From JAYPUA01 sp038133845 (GTDB lineage Bacteria > SAR324 > NAC60-12), in the NCBI GenBank assembly GCA_038133845.1, contig JAYPUA010000005.1:1-64000 (forward strand): DNA of 64,000 nt, written 5' to 3'. Shown one piece after another: positions 48,366-56,407 of this stretch. The position numbers and the translations under genes are program-made. The notes beneath the pieces are model-generated. The model was not told the DNA's origin, did no database searches, and saw only the letters and a list, made by a program, of their open reading frames with translations. Each line of letters opens with the position of its first letter. Position 1 is the first letter of the stretch.

Positions 48366-49403
48366 ATGTCCGAAGAGACAAACGAATACAACGATTCGCC
48401 CATCATTACGAAAAACTGGACTGCCATCGCCAAGCCCAAGCGGGTGCGCGCGGAGAAGATGACCCGCAACTACGGGAAGTTCATCCTGGAGCCGCTGGAG
48501 CCCGGTTTTGGCGTAACGATCGGTCACGCACTCCGCCGCACCCTGCTGTCTTCTATTCGAGGCAGCTCCGTGTATGCGGTTCAGATTGAGGGAGCCTCCC
48601 ACGAATTCACCCACGTGAGCGGTGTAGTGGAGGATATTGTCCAGGTCATCCTGAACGTCAAGGAGCTGGAAATCGAGCAGTTCCAGGACGAAGAGATCGA
48701 AATGGAACTGATTGGTGAAGGCCCGTGTGTGCTCACGGCCGGGGACATCTCGACCTTCGAGCGAGCCCAGATCCTCAATCCGGACCTGGTCATTGCGACT
48801 CTGGAGGAGCATGCGACCTTCAGCATGACGCTTTATGCCCGCTATAACAAAGGCTACGTGACCTCGGAGGAGAACCAGAACGACGACCTCCCGGTGGGGA
48901 CCATCATGCTGGACTCGAACCACTCGCCGATCCGGAGAATCAACTATGAGGTCGAGCCGGCCCGCGTCGAGCAGCGCACGGACTACGACCGGTTGGTGTT
49001 TGAACTCTGGACCAACGGCTCGGTCAGCCCAGACGACAGCATGGGCTACGCCGCAAAGATCCTCAAAGAGCACATGGAAGTCCTCATCAACTTCGACGAC
49101 GAAGGGCTTGAGGAGGAAGAGGAAGTTCAAGAGGAAGCTCCGGTCATCAACGAGAATCTGTACCGCAGTGTCAGTGAGCTGGAACTCTCTGTGCGCTCGA
49201 TCAACTGCCTGCAAAACGCAAAGATCGAGACCATCGGAGACCTGGTTCAGAAGACCGAGGCGGAGATGCTCAAAACCAAGAACTTTGGACGCAAGTCCTT
49301 GAATGAGATCAAATCCATCCTATCCAACATGAGCCTGACGTTGGGGATGAAGCTTGAGGGATTTGATCCGGCCAACAATCCCTTTGAGAAGAAGAGTCTG
49401 TAA
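48366..49403 (+). CDS. rpoA: DNA-directed RNA polymerase subunit alpha
   Basis: 345 aa, slightly longer than the usual 315-330. The alpha-NTD (about 1-240) has the dimerisation and beta-contact motifs GFGVTIGHALRRTLLSS and NYEVEPARVEQRTDYDRL. A highly acidic linker follows (DDEGLEEEEEVQEEAP, about 244-260). The alpha-CTD (about 275-340: ELELSVRSINCLQNAKIETIG and KNFGRKSLNEIKSIL) keeps the Arg in SVRS that contacts UP-element DNA. It lies 22 bases after rpsK, in the alpha operon without rpsD. Confidence 0.97.
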   Translation: MSEETNEYNDSPIITKNWTAIAKPKRVRAEKMTRNYGKFILEPLEPGFGVTIGHALRRTLLSSIRGSSVYAVQIEGASHEFTHVSGVVEDIVQVILNVKELEIEQFQDEEIEMELIGEGPCVLTAGDISTFERAQILNPDLVIATLEEHATFSMTLYARYNKGYVTSEENQNDDLPVGTIMLDSNHSPIRRINYEVEPARVEQRTDYDRLVFELWTNGSVSPDDSMGYAAKILKEHMEVLINFDDEGLEEEEEVQEEAPVINENLYRSVSELELSVRSINCLQNAKIETIGDLVQKTEAEMLKTKNFGRKSLNEIKSILSNMSLTLGMKLEGFDPANNPFEKKSL

Positions 49404-49406
49404 GTC

Positions 49407-49961
49407 ATGCGACATCTGAAAGCGGGAAGACGCCTGGGGGTGTCCACCTCCCACCGTCGCGCCATGATGCGAAACATGGTGACCTCCATTCTGGAACACG
49501 GTCAGATCACCTGCACCTTGGCTCGTGCCAAGGAAGTGCGCCAGCCTCTGGAGCGAATGATCACGCTGGGCAAGCGTGGAGACCTGCACGCCCACCGCCA
49601 GGCCTTGCGCTTTGTGAAAAGCAAAGAAGCGATGATCAACCTGTTCGGCGATCTGGCCGATCGTTACAAGGAGCGCCAAGGAGGATACTGCCGAATCATC
49701 CGGCTAGCCCCAAGACGTCTGGGCGATGCCTCCGAGATGGCGATTGTGCAACTGATTGGTTCAGACAATGATGCGCTGACGGCATTGAAGCAAACCAAGA
49801 AGGCCAAGGCTCCGAAGAAGGAAAGCGTCCTCAAGGAAGTGACGCAGGAACTGAAGACGGAAGCTCCTGCTCCAGAAGCTCCGAAAGCCGATCCTGCTCC
49901 AGAAGCTCCGAAGACCGAAGCCTCTCCGGAGGAAGCCGCTAAAGACAAAGCGGCTGACTGA
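49407..49961 (+). CDS. rplQ: 50S ribosomal protein L17 with long Ala/Pro/Glu-rich tail
   Basis: 184 aa; the L17 core is about 125 residues (MRHLKAGRRLGVSTSHRRAM, NLFGDLADRYKERQGGY, RIIRLAPRRLGDASEMAIVQL). About 55 extra residues follow: a lysine-rich segment (KQTKKAKAPKKES) and then an acidic tail with APAPEAPK and DPAPEAPK repeats. The tail should be disordered. Last gene of the ribosomal run. Confidence 0.95.
   Translation: MRHLKAGRRLGVSTSHRRAMMRNMVTSILEHGQITCTLARAKEVRQPLERMITLGKRGDLHAHRQALRFVKSKEAMINLFGDLADRYKERQGGYCRIIRLAPRRLGDASEMAIVQLIGSDNDALTALKQTKKAKAPKKESVLKEVTQELKTEAPAPEAPKADPAPEAPKTEASPEEAAKDKAAD
49865..49912 (+). repeat. 27-base period repeat inside the rplQ tail
   Basis: Two identical 21-base copies (49865-49885 and 49892-49912) spaced 27 bases apart encode the PAPEAPK units. 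In-frame slippage at this site would change tail length by nine residues. Confidence 0.7.
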
Positions 49962-49972
49962 CTCAGATCGCA

Positions 49973-49994
49973 AGGCTCCTCTCCCAAGGAGCCT
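49973..49994 (+). terminator. Hairpin at the end of the ribosomal supercluster
   Basis: Perfect 8-bp stem AGGCTCCT/AGGAGCCT with a 6-base loop, 11 bases after the rplQ stop. It is followed by a C/T-rich tract rather than a pure T-run. A second 7-bp repeat (AGCCGCT/AGCGGCT, 49934-49955) sits inside the last codons of rplQ. Probable transcript end before rimO. Confidence 0.55.
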
Positions 49995-50019
49995 CCCTCT
50001 CCCCCCTCCCCTCACATCC

Positions 50020-51381
50020 ATGCCTTCCGTTCCCGGTAAAAGCGTTTATGTGGAGACTCTGGGCTGCTCGAAGAATCGAGTGGATTCCGAGATCATGCTC
50101 TCACAGCTGCTTTTGAACGGACACACGCTCGTAGAGGAAGCTTCCGCTGCCGAAGTGATTCTGGTCAACACCTGCGGTTTTTTGACCTCTGCCAGTGAAG
50201 AATCGATTGAACGCATTCTGGAACTCAGTGACCACAAGGCCGAGGGACGGTGTGAAAAACTTGTGGCTACCGGATGCCTGACCCAGCGATATCAATCTGA
50301 AATAGTAAAGGAAATTCCGGAGCTGGATGGCGTGATGGGCTCGCATGGGTTTGAGCGCATCGGGGAACTGATCACCGCGATGTACGAACACCCGGAGGTC
50401 CCGCAGGTGATGGTTGCCCCAAAGCCCCACTACGCACAGTACGAGGCTCAGGAACAGGTGCAGACGACCCCCAGGCACTTTGCCTACGTGAAGGTCGCGG
50501 AGGGGTGCTCCAACATGTGCTCGTTCTGCAACATCCCGCTGTTGCGAGGGAATTTCAGCAGCCGCAGCGTAGAAGCGATTGCGCGACAGGTGCGCACCTT
50601 GGTGGAAAAGGGCGTCCGGGAGATCAATCTCATCTCTCAAGATACCTCCTCGTATGGCCGAGACTGGGACCGCGAGCCCCACTTGGCCGAGCTGCTACGC
50701 GCCATCAGCGCGTTGGAAGGCGATTTCTGGGTCCGGATGTTCTACTGCTATCCGAACACCTTCACGGAAGAGGTTCTGGAGGTCATGGCTGCGGACTCTC
50801 GGTTCTGCAGGTATCTGGACATGCCGTTTCAGCACATCAGCGACGCCGTGCTCCGAGACATGAACCGTAAGATTACACGCCAACAGATTGAAGCGCAGAT
50901 GCAGCAGGTGCGCCAGTGGCTGCCGGAGGTAGCCTGGCGGACGACCTTCATTGTCGGTTTTCCCACAGAGACCGAGGAGCACTTTGAGGAGCTGCTGGCG
51001 TTTGTTGATCAGGCTGAGTTTCAGCACGTTGGGGTCTTCACCTACTCCCATGAAGACAACATCCGCTCCTCTCGATGGGGAGATCCGGTCCCCAATGCGG
51101 TCAAGCGGCAGCGGCGCAAGCAGCTCATGGCCGCGCAACAGCAGGTCAGCGCCCGGTTGATGAGCCAACGTGTGGGAACGACCCTCAAGGTGCTTGTAGA
51201 CGGAATTAGTGAAGAGACGGAGCTGTTGCTGCAAGGGCGTGCAGAGTTTCAGGGACCGGAAGTGGATGGTCTAGTCTACATCAATGACGGACAGGCGCGT
51301 CCGGGAACCTTTCATTTAGTGGAAATCACCGATGCTCACCCTTACGATCTGGTGGGGCATATCGTGAACGCATCAAACTGA
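50020..51381 (+). CDS. rimO: Ribosomal protein S12 methylthiotransferase
   Basis: 453 aa. Radical-SAM enzyme that adds a methylthio group to the conserved Asp of S12. N-terminal UPF0004 cluster cysteines C16 (LGCSKN), C52 (NTCGF) and C86 (TGCLTQ). Radical-SAM cluster C163-x3-C167-x2-C170 in GCSNMCSFCNIPLLRG. C-terminal TRAM domain. The LGCSKNRVDSE and IPLLRG wording separates RimO from MiaB. Its substrate S12, with the target Asp intact, is encoded in this window. Confidence 0.94.
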   Translation: MPSVPGKSVYVETLGCSKNRVDSEIMLSQLLLNGHTLVEEASAAEVILVNTCGFLTSASEESIERILELSDHKAEGRCEKLVATGCLTQRYQSEIVKEIPELDGVMGSHGFERIGELITAMYEHPEVPQVMVAPKPHYAQYEAQEQVQTTPRHFAYVKVAEGCSNMCSFCNIPLLRGNFSSRSVEAIARQVRTLVEKGVREINLISQDTSSYGRDWDREPHLAELLRAISALEGDFWVRMFYCYPNTFTEEVLEVMAADSRFCRYLDMPFQHISDAVLRDMNRKITRQQIEAQMQQVRQWLPEVAWRTTFIVGFPTETEEHFEELLAFVDQAEFQHVGVFTYSHEDNIRSSRWGDPVPNAVKRQRRKQLMAAQQQVSARLMSQRVGTTLKVLVDGISEETELLLQGRAEFQGPEVDGLVYINDGQARPGTFHLVEITDAHPYDLVGHIVNASN

Positions 51382-51390
51382 CTGGAGATT

Positions 51391-52143
51391 ATGGCAGGAC
51401 ACAGCAAGTGGAAGAACATCCAGCATCGCAAATCAGCCCAGGATGCCAAGCGGGGGAAGGTCTTCACCAAGCTCATCAAGGAAATTACCGTGGCTGCGAA
51501 GATGGGAGGAGGGGATCCCGATGCGAACCCGCGCCTGCGCTCCGCCATCACCAACGCCAAAGGCCAGGGGATGCCCAAGGACAATATTGAGCGTGCCATC
51601 AAGAAAGGGACTGGTGAGGGCGGAGGAGCCGATTATGAGTCGATCACCTACGAAGGCTACGGTCCCAACAATGTGGCCGTGATTGTGGAGACGCTGACAG
51701 ACAACCGCAACCGGACCATCTCCAGCGTCCGGCACGCGTTCACCAAGTGCAATGGCAACTTGGGGTCCACCAACTCGGTTCAGTACATGTTTGATCATGT
51801 GGGAAGCCTCCGGATCGAGAGAGAAGGGTTGGACGAAGACACCTTGACCGAGATGGCTCTGGAATCCGGAGCGTCGGACGTGGTGACTGAAAACCCTGAG
51901 GAGTATCAGGTGCTGACCGAGATGACCGACTTCGAGACCGTCCGCAGCTTCTTTGAGGGAACAGAAGTGAAGGTCATTGAGGCCGGGTTGATCTGGAACC
52001 CGCAGAACCGGGTGGAGATTGACGACGTCAAGAAAGCGGAGCAGGTGCTCAAGTTGATCGACTTGCTGGAAGACGACGACGACGTTCAGTATGTCTACTC
52101 CAACTTTGACCTGAGCGAAGCCGTATTGAATGAGCTGGGCTGA
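51391..52143 (+). CDS. YebC/TACO1-family protein
   Basis: 250 aa, full family length. Start MAGHSKWKNIQHRKSAQDAKR is diagnostic, followed by GMPKDNIERAIKKGTGEG and YEGYGPNNVAVIVETLTDNRNRT. Members are described as DNA-binding regulators (PmpR) or as factors that help translation of difficult sequences, including proline-rich ones. Given EF-P in the same window the second role is plausible, but not shown. The 3' end overlaps ruvC by 14 bases, the common yebC-ruvC arrangement. Confidence 0.93.
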   Translation: MAGHSKWKNIQHRKSAQDAKRGKVFTKLIKEITVAAKMGGGDPDANPRLRSAITNAKGQGMPKDNIERAIKKGTGEGGGADYESITYEGYGPNNVAVIVETLTDNRNRTISSVRHAFTKCNGNLGSTNSVQYMFDHVGSLRIEREGLDEDTLTEMALESGASDVVTENPEEYQVLTEMTDFETVRSFFEGTEVKVIEAGLIWNPQNRVEIDDVKKAEQVLKLIDLLEDDDDVQYVYSNFDLSEAVLNELG

Positions 52144-52645
52144 GCCTCGGCTACGAATTCTCGGGGTGGATCCGGGAAGCCGCAAGACGGGATTTGGCTT
52201 TATCGATTGGTCCGGAAGGCAGAGCCGTTGGGTCAACAGCGGCTGCCTGAAGCTTCCGGAGAAGATGGAGCTGCCAGACCGCCTGGTCTTCATTGCAGAA
52301 AAGCTCGAGGCCTTGGTTCAGGCGGAGCAGCCGGACTGTGCGGTGATCGAGCAGATGTTTGTGGCAAAGCACGCTCGAGCGGGAGTGGTTCTGGGGCACG
52401 TTCGGGGAGCTATTTTGCTGACGCTTGCCCGCCTCAAGCTTCCGCTGCATGAGTACCCGCCCCTGCAGGTCAAGCAGACGGTTGTTGGGGTTGGCAGTGC
52501 AGACAAGCAGCAGGTAGGCCACATGGTGCGAGTGCTGCTCAACCTCAAGCAAGTCCCACAAGAAGACGAAGCCGATGCGCTGGCCGTTGCGATCACTCAT
52601 GCACACAACACCTCATCACTGGCCCTGCAGGTTGTCCCGAAGTGA
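52130..52645 (+). CDS. ruvC: Crossover junction endodeoxyribonuclease RuvC
   Basis: 171 aa. Holliday junction resolvase. Acidic catalytic residues are visible: the Asp in ILGVDPGSRKTGFG, the Glu in AVIEQMFVAKHA, and the Asp pair in EDEADALAVAITHA. The ATG at 52130 lies inside the end of yebC; the alternative inner starts would lose the first strand. No ruvA or ruvB follows; the next gene is convergent. Confidence 0.93.
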   Translation: MSWAEPRLRILGVDPGSRKTGFGFIDWSGRQSRWVNSGCLKLPEKMELPDRLVFIAEKLEALVQAEQPDCAVIEQMFVAKHARAGVVLGHVRGAILLTLARLKLPLHEYPPLQVKQTVVGVGSADKQQVGHMVRVLLNLKQVPQEDEADALAVAITHAHNTSSLALQVVPK

Positions 52646-52660
52646 AACCTCTGACTCTGG

Positions 52661-53950
52661 TCAGTGCAGATCCGCCTCTGAAAAATAAGGCGCGAGGCGG
52701 CCGTTAAGCGACTGAAGCCAACTCTTCAGGTGCTGTCCAGGAGCATGGGCAACGGCCCGGACGATTTCTGTATACGTAGTGGTCGAGCCTGTTCCTGCGC
52801 ACTGTCCCAACTCGTGAAGCACAGTCTCCGGAAGCTCCCACTCCAGGGCTTGCTCTGCCTCCGGAAGTCGCTTCAGCTTGTGAGCTGCCTGCTCAGACAG
52901 GCTGCGCAGTTCCGCAGAGTCTCCACACGCTTTCAATAGCCAGTCCTGCAGCTTGTCCAGACGCTCTCTCCGGTTGAGGCACACCATGCGCGCGCCCTGC
53001 TCGTAAGCCTGCGTCTGTTCCTCACTGCGCGCCAGCACCTGGACTCTGATTTTCCGGTACCAGACCTCCAGCAGCAGCAGTTCCTTGAGCAACCGCAGCT
53101 GTGATCCAAGAACCTGCTTGGCCTTGCGTAAAGACATCCGGGCAGGCAGTCCTCCCGGGAGTCCGTTGGCCTCCAGGCCCTTCAGGTGCAGGCCGGTCCC
53201 CAGAACTCCGCCAAGACGAGAGCCTGCTCCGATGATCACCCCAAAGTCTGCGCTCATTGGTCCCATCAGGCTGCAGTTGCCTCCGATGAAGATCCGCTCT
53301 TGCTCCAGCAGCACCCCCCGGATGACATCGCCAAAACAGGAGCCGGTCGCCTTGTCGCCCCGGGTGGTGAAGTTGAAGTGAATTGTCCCGCTGCCGACCT
53401 CGCTGAACTCGCCAAGCTGAGGGCCCCGACCTCCGGACAGCAGCGCGTCACAGAAGTTGATGTTGCTCCCCAAGGTGCTCCAAGGCATCAGGATCGTCAT
53501 CTTGGTGTCGGTGTGTTGCGCGGACGAGCTGTCCTCCTCATACAGCGACCCCTTGCGAACCCGGAATCCGAGACCGGTGGTGAAGTCGTTGACCGAGGTC
53601 TCCTTGCCCAGAAACACGGCATCCTCTGCGGCTCCGGAACCGAGGACCGAGCGTGGCCCCACGGTGGTGCGGACGAGAGAAACCGGACCGAGTGTTCCCA
53701 CCTGTGAGTCGCTTCCCACCTGCGAGTCCTCAACATGTACAGGGCCCCGGAGCCCCACCTTGGCGTTCGGGTGAATCCGGGTGGCGCTGCCTTGAAGGCG
53801 TGCTCCTGGAAACAGTTCGCTTCCGGAGGCGATTTGATCCAGCGGGACATCTCGGCGAATCCAGAGCTGTTCCGCAGCGTGCAGCTGAACTCCGCGTTCC
53901 TGCAGGGCTTGGAGTTCCTGGAAAGAGTAGGCGTCAGCGGAGTCTGGCAT
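52661..53950 (-). CDS. Left-handed beta-helix (hexapeptide-repeat) protein, GlmU C-terminus-like
   Basis: 429 aa from the ATG at 53950; the open frame further upstream lies inside serB. Hexapeptide repeats run from about 50 to 290 (RIHPNAKVGLRGPVHVEDSQ; VGSGTIHFNF; FIGGNCSLMGP; IIGAGSRLGG). The VGSGTIHFNFTTRGDK region parallels the acetyl-CoA-site region of GlmU (AGTITCNYDG). No N-terminal pyrophosphorylase domain is present. The C-terminal 130 residues are helical and unassigned. It overlaps serB by 17 bases. Acyl- or sugar-nucleotide transferase activity is possible, but the substrate is unknown. Confidence 0.65.
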   Translation of the reverse strand: MPDSADAYSFQELQALQERGVQLHAAEQLWIRRDVPLDQIASGSELFPGARLQGSATRIHPNAKVGLRGPVHVEDSQVGSDSQVGTLGPVSLVRTTVGPRSVLGSGAAEDAVFLGKETSVNDFTTGLGFRVRKGSLYEEDSSSAQHTDTKMTILMPWSTLGSNINFCDALLSGGRGPQLGEFSEVGSGTIHFNFTTRGDKATGSCFGDVIRGVLLEQERIFIGGNCSLMGPMSADFGVIIGAGSRLGGVLGTGLHLKGLEANGLPGGLPARMSLRKAKQVLGSQLRLLKELLLLEVWYRKIRVQVLARSEEQTQAYEQGARMVCLNRRERLDKLQDWLLKACGDSAELRSLSEQAAHKLKRLPEAEQALEWELPETVLHELGQCAGTGSTTTYTEIVRAVAHAPGQHLKSWLQSLNGRLAPYFSEADLH

Positions 53951-55121
53951 CGCTTCCGAGCACATCGAGTTCGTGTTGAGAAAAGCCCAGAAAGTACAGG
54001 ACCGCATCCAGGTTGGGACGCGTGAGGCTGCTGGAGACGCGTTCGCGCAGGAAACGCTTGGCGTTGAACGCAATCCCGAGGCCGGCCTGCGTGAGCATTT
54101 GCAGGTCGTTGGCGCCGTCACCTACGGCGATGACCTGTTCCGGCCGCCAGCCTTCTTGCGCACAGATCTCTGTGATCAAGGCGGCCTTGCGGGCGCCGTC
54201 GACGACGTCGCCCAGAACTTTTCCGGTCAAGAATCCTTCCTGGACCTCCAGCGTGTTGGCAAAGCCGTAGTCGAGCTGGAACTGCTGGACAATGTGGTGA
54301 ATGATCAGGTCAAAGCCACCGCTGATCAAGGCAATTTGGTAGCCGAGAGTCTTGAGGATGCTCAGCAACCGCTCGACCCCGGGAGTGTAGGGAAGTTGGG
54401 TCGCAAGCTGCTGTAACTGCTCCACCGGTAGCCCTTCCAGCAGCTCCACCCGAGCCCTCAGAGCCTGCTGGAAATCCAGTTCTCCTTCCATCGCACGGTG
54501 AGTGATGGCGGCGATCTCCTGCTCCACTCCAGCGCGCTTTCCCAGCTCGTCAATCACCTCGCACTGGATAAAGGTCATGTCCGCATCAAAAACGATCAGC
54601 CGCTTGTTCCGGCGGAACACATCATCGCGCTGGAGCGCAAAGTCGATCCGTGAAGCGAGCCGCAAATCAAGCAGTTCGATCATGAAGCGTTCCCGCTCAA
54701 TGAGCGCCTCGGCACCAAGGCGGAATTCGTAAACCTGCAGTCCGGGAGCTTCGAGCGGAGCAACGCCGTTGACTCTCAGGCCACGCTCGTTGAGGTACTG
54801 GCTGATTGGAGCGAGGACATCCGGGCCAAGGTTCTCTCCAAGCATCGTGAGGATGTAGCGGTGCGAAGTCACCTGGAAGCCCGGGACCTCATTGAGGTGC
54901 CAAGGCAAGCCCAGCGATTGGGCCAGCGTATCCAGTCGAGACCGTAGCGCCTTCAGCTGTTCCGGGGGACACTCGACGACAGCCATCAGGGAGAGGTTGC
55001 CGGCAACCCGGAGGTGCCGCAGGTCGAGCAAGGGGAATCCAAGTGGTGCCAGCGCCTGCATCAGGGGCGTGATGACGGGGGCTGTGCGTTCTCCGTGAAT
55101 GCTGATGATGTACTGAGCCAT
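53934..55121 (-). CDS. serB: Phosphoserine phosphatase with N-terminal ACT-like region
   Basis: 395 aa, the long SerB form. Residues 1-165 resemble paired ACT regulatory domains (YIISIHGERTAPVITPLMQAL; YILTMLGENLGPDVLAPIS). The HAD phosphatase domain starts at about 174: nucleophile D179 and acid D181 in VFDADMTFI, then EVIDELGKRAG, ALISGGFD (motif II Ser) and VGDGANDLQML (motif III). Dephosphorylates phosphoserine in serine synthesis. The nucleophile loop reads DADMT rather than the more common DMDST. Downstream of hemD on the minus strand by 7 bases. Confidence 0.92.
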   Translation of the reverse strand: MAQYIISIHGERTAPVITPLMQALAPLGFPLLDLRHLRVAGNLSLMAVVECPPEQLKALRSRLDTLAQSLGLPWHLNEVPGFQVTSHRYILTMLGENLGPDVLAPISQYLNERGLRVNGVAPLEAPGLQVYEFRLGAEALIERERFMIELLDLRLASRIDFALQRDDVFRRNKRLIVFDADMTFIQCEVIDELGKRAGVEQEIAAITHRAMEGELDFQQALRARVELLEGLPVEQLQQLATQLPYTPGVERLLSILKTLGYQIALISGGFDLIIHHIVQQFQLDYGFANTLEVQEGFLTGKVLGDVVDGARKAALITEICAQEGWRPEQVIAVGDGANDLQMLTQAGLGIAFNAKRFLRERVSSSLTRPNLDAVLYFLGFSQHELDVLGSDARLR

Positions 55122-55128
55122 GGCTTCT

Positions 55129-55881
55129 TCAGGAGGGCACTTTCAGCATGGACTCCACCATGCCTTCCAAAGTTTGTGGTGCGCCAACAGCGCTGGGAGT
55201 GCGGCCCAATTCGATGAGCGCTTGAGCCGTGGTTTCGCCGATACATGCATGGCGTGCAAGTTCTCTGGGAGCGTCCCGAAAATAGCTGGAGTCGAAGAAG
55301 GCTCTCACCGCTGAGGGACTGGCAAAGGTCACCCACGTCTGAGACCGAGCCAGATAAGGACGCAGCAACTCCGGGTCCGGAGGCTGCGGCATGTTGGAGT
55401 AGGCGGGAGTGGCCCATGCCGTCACCCCGGACGCTCGAAGCCGCTCGCCAATTTCAGAGTCGGCGATTTCGGATTGAGGCAGCCAGCAGACGTCGTCAGG
55501 AACCAGACGTTCCGCCAAGCCTTCAGCCAGCGTGCGCCCTTGAAACTGTGGAGCGACCCACTCCGGGGCGAATCCGTGCTGCTCAAGCGCTTCTGCCGTT
55601 GCAGGCCCCACGGTCGCAAACTTTGTGTTGGAGAGTTTCAGGCCCAGCGCCTCCAAACGGTGGAACGTCCAGTTTACGGCATTGGCGCTGGTGAAGAGTG
55701 TCCAAGTGATCTGGCGAATGTTCCGGGCCGCTTGATCAAAAGGCTTCCAGTCGTGAGGTGCCGAGATTTGGAACACCGGGAGGTGCACCACTGTCGCTCC
55801 GTGCTGCTCCAGCAGGCGGGAGAGCTTGCCGTTTGGAGGTTCCATGCGGGTGACCAGCACCGTCTGTCCGCGCAGCCCCAT
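55129..55881 (-). CDS. hemD: Uroporphyrinogen-III synthase
   Basis: 250 aa. Closes and inverts hydroxymethylbilane ring D to give uroporphyrinogen III for heme and cobalamin. The family is weakly conserved but the landmarks are present: VLVTRMEPPNGKLSRLLEQ, TLFTSANAVNWTF, KFATVGPATAEAL, TWVTFASPSAVRAF and HACIGETTAQAL. No hemC is adjacent. It serves the same tetrapyrrole route as cobT and cobS at 15.7-17.5 kb. Confidence 0.88.
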   Translation of the reverse strand: MGLRGQTVLVTRMEPPNGKLSRLLEQHGATVVHLPVFQISAPHDWKPFDQAARNIRQITWTLFTSANAVNWTFHRLEALGLKLSNTKFATVGPATAEALEQHGFAPEWVAPQFQGRTLAEGLAERLVPDDVCWLPQSEIADSEIGERLRASGVTAWATPAYSNMPQPPDPELLRPYLARSQTWVTFASPSAVRAFFDSSYFRDAPRELARHACIGETTAQALIELGRTPSAVGAPQTLEGMVESMLKVPS

Positions 55882-55882
55882 C

Positions 55883-56209
55883 TCAATAGTGGTGGCTTTC
55901 GATCTTGGTCACCTTCGGAGGAGGCGTCGGAGAGTCCAAGGGCGTGACGGGGACCGGTCGTGTGCGCATGACCAGGTAGTAGACCCCATAGAAGATCCAT
56001 CCGATTCCGAGCAGTCCATAGAAGACCTGATAAAGGCGGATGACTCCGACTGGAATTCCGGTCATGTGAGCGTAGTCGGCACAGACTCCCAAAAACAGGG
56101 GGCGAGCCGGGAGCTGCTGACGACGCCCTCTCCGGAGCAGCCCGAAGACGCTCCAGATCGCAAGAAGCAGTGAGGGAATGCCAACCAGGAGCAGGACTAG
56201 GTTCAGCAT
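55883..56209 (-). CDS. PspC-domain membrane protein
   Basis: 108 aa with a hydrophobic N-terminal helix (1-25, LVLLLVGIPSLLLAIWSVF). The PspC core is at about 38-82 (LFLGVCADYAHMTGIPVGVIRLYQVFYG), including its second membrane helix (GIGWIFYGVYYLVM). PspC proteins sense or help relieve inner-membrane stress. The N-terminal extra helix is not part of the minimal PspC domain. Lies between htrA and hemD, consistent with an envelope-stress context. Confidence 0.78.
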   Translation of the reverse strand: MLNLVLLLVGIPSLLLAIWSVFGLLRRGRRQQLPARPLFLGVCADYAHMTGIPVGVIRLYQVFYGLLGIGWIFYGVYYLVMRTRPVPVTPLDSPTPPPKVTKIESHHY

Positions 56210-56212
56210 GAG

Positions 56213-56407
56213 TCAGACTCCCTCCACCAGTTGACGATAAGCTTTTCGGAACCCGCGGGCCAGCAGGATTTGCGGATCCAGGTCATAACCTCGTGACATG
56301 TGCTCCAGTAGGGGCATGAAGTCCAAGGGGCCCTGCTCTTGAAAGATCTCCTGCATGTCCCGCAAGAGCAAGTCAACATGCACTCTTACGGGGTGTGTCT
56401 CTGTCAA
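56213..56407 (-). CDS. Small soluble protein of unknown function
   Basis: 64 aa from a TTG start at 56407 that overlaps the htrA stop (TTGA). Short acidic-hydrophobic helical protein: VHVDLLLRDMQEIFQEQG and a basic C-terminus (ILLARGFRKAYRQLVEGV). Three bases separate it from the PspC-domain gene. The tight packing and uninterrupted frame support a real gene, although the TTG start is unusual. Not recognised. Confidence 0.55.
   Translation of the reverse strand: MTETHPVRVHVDLLLRDMQEIFQEQGPLDFMPLLEHMSRGYDLDPQILLARGFRKAYRQLVEGV

Noticed and set aside
52651..52664. CTGAC/GTCAG hairpin between convergent ruvC and the beta-helix gene
   Set aside because: A five-base stem with no T-run and partly inside the stop region of the minus-strand gene; too weak to call a terminator.
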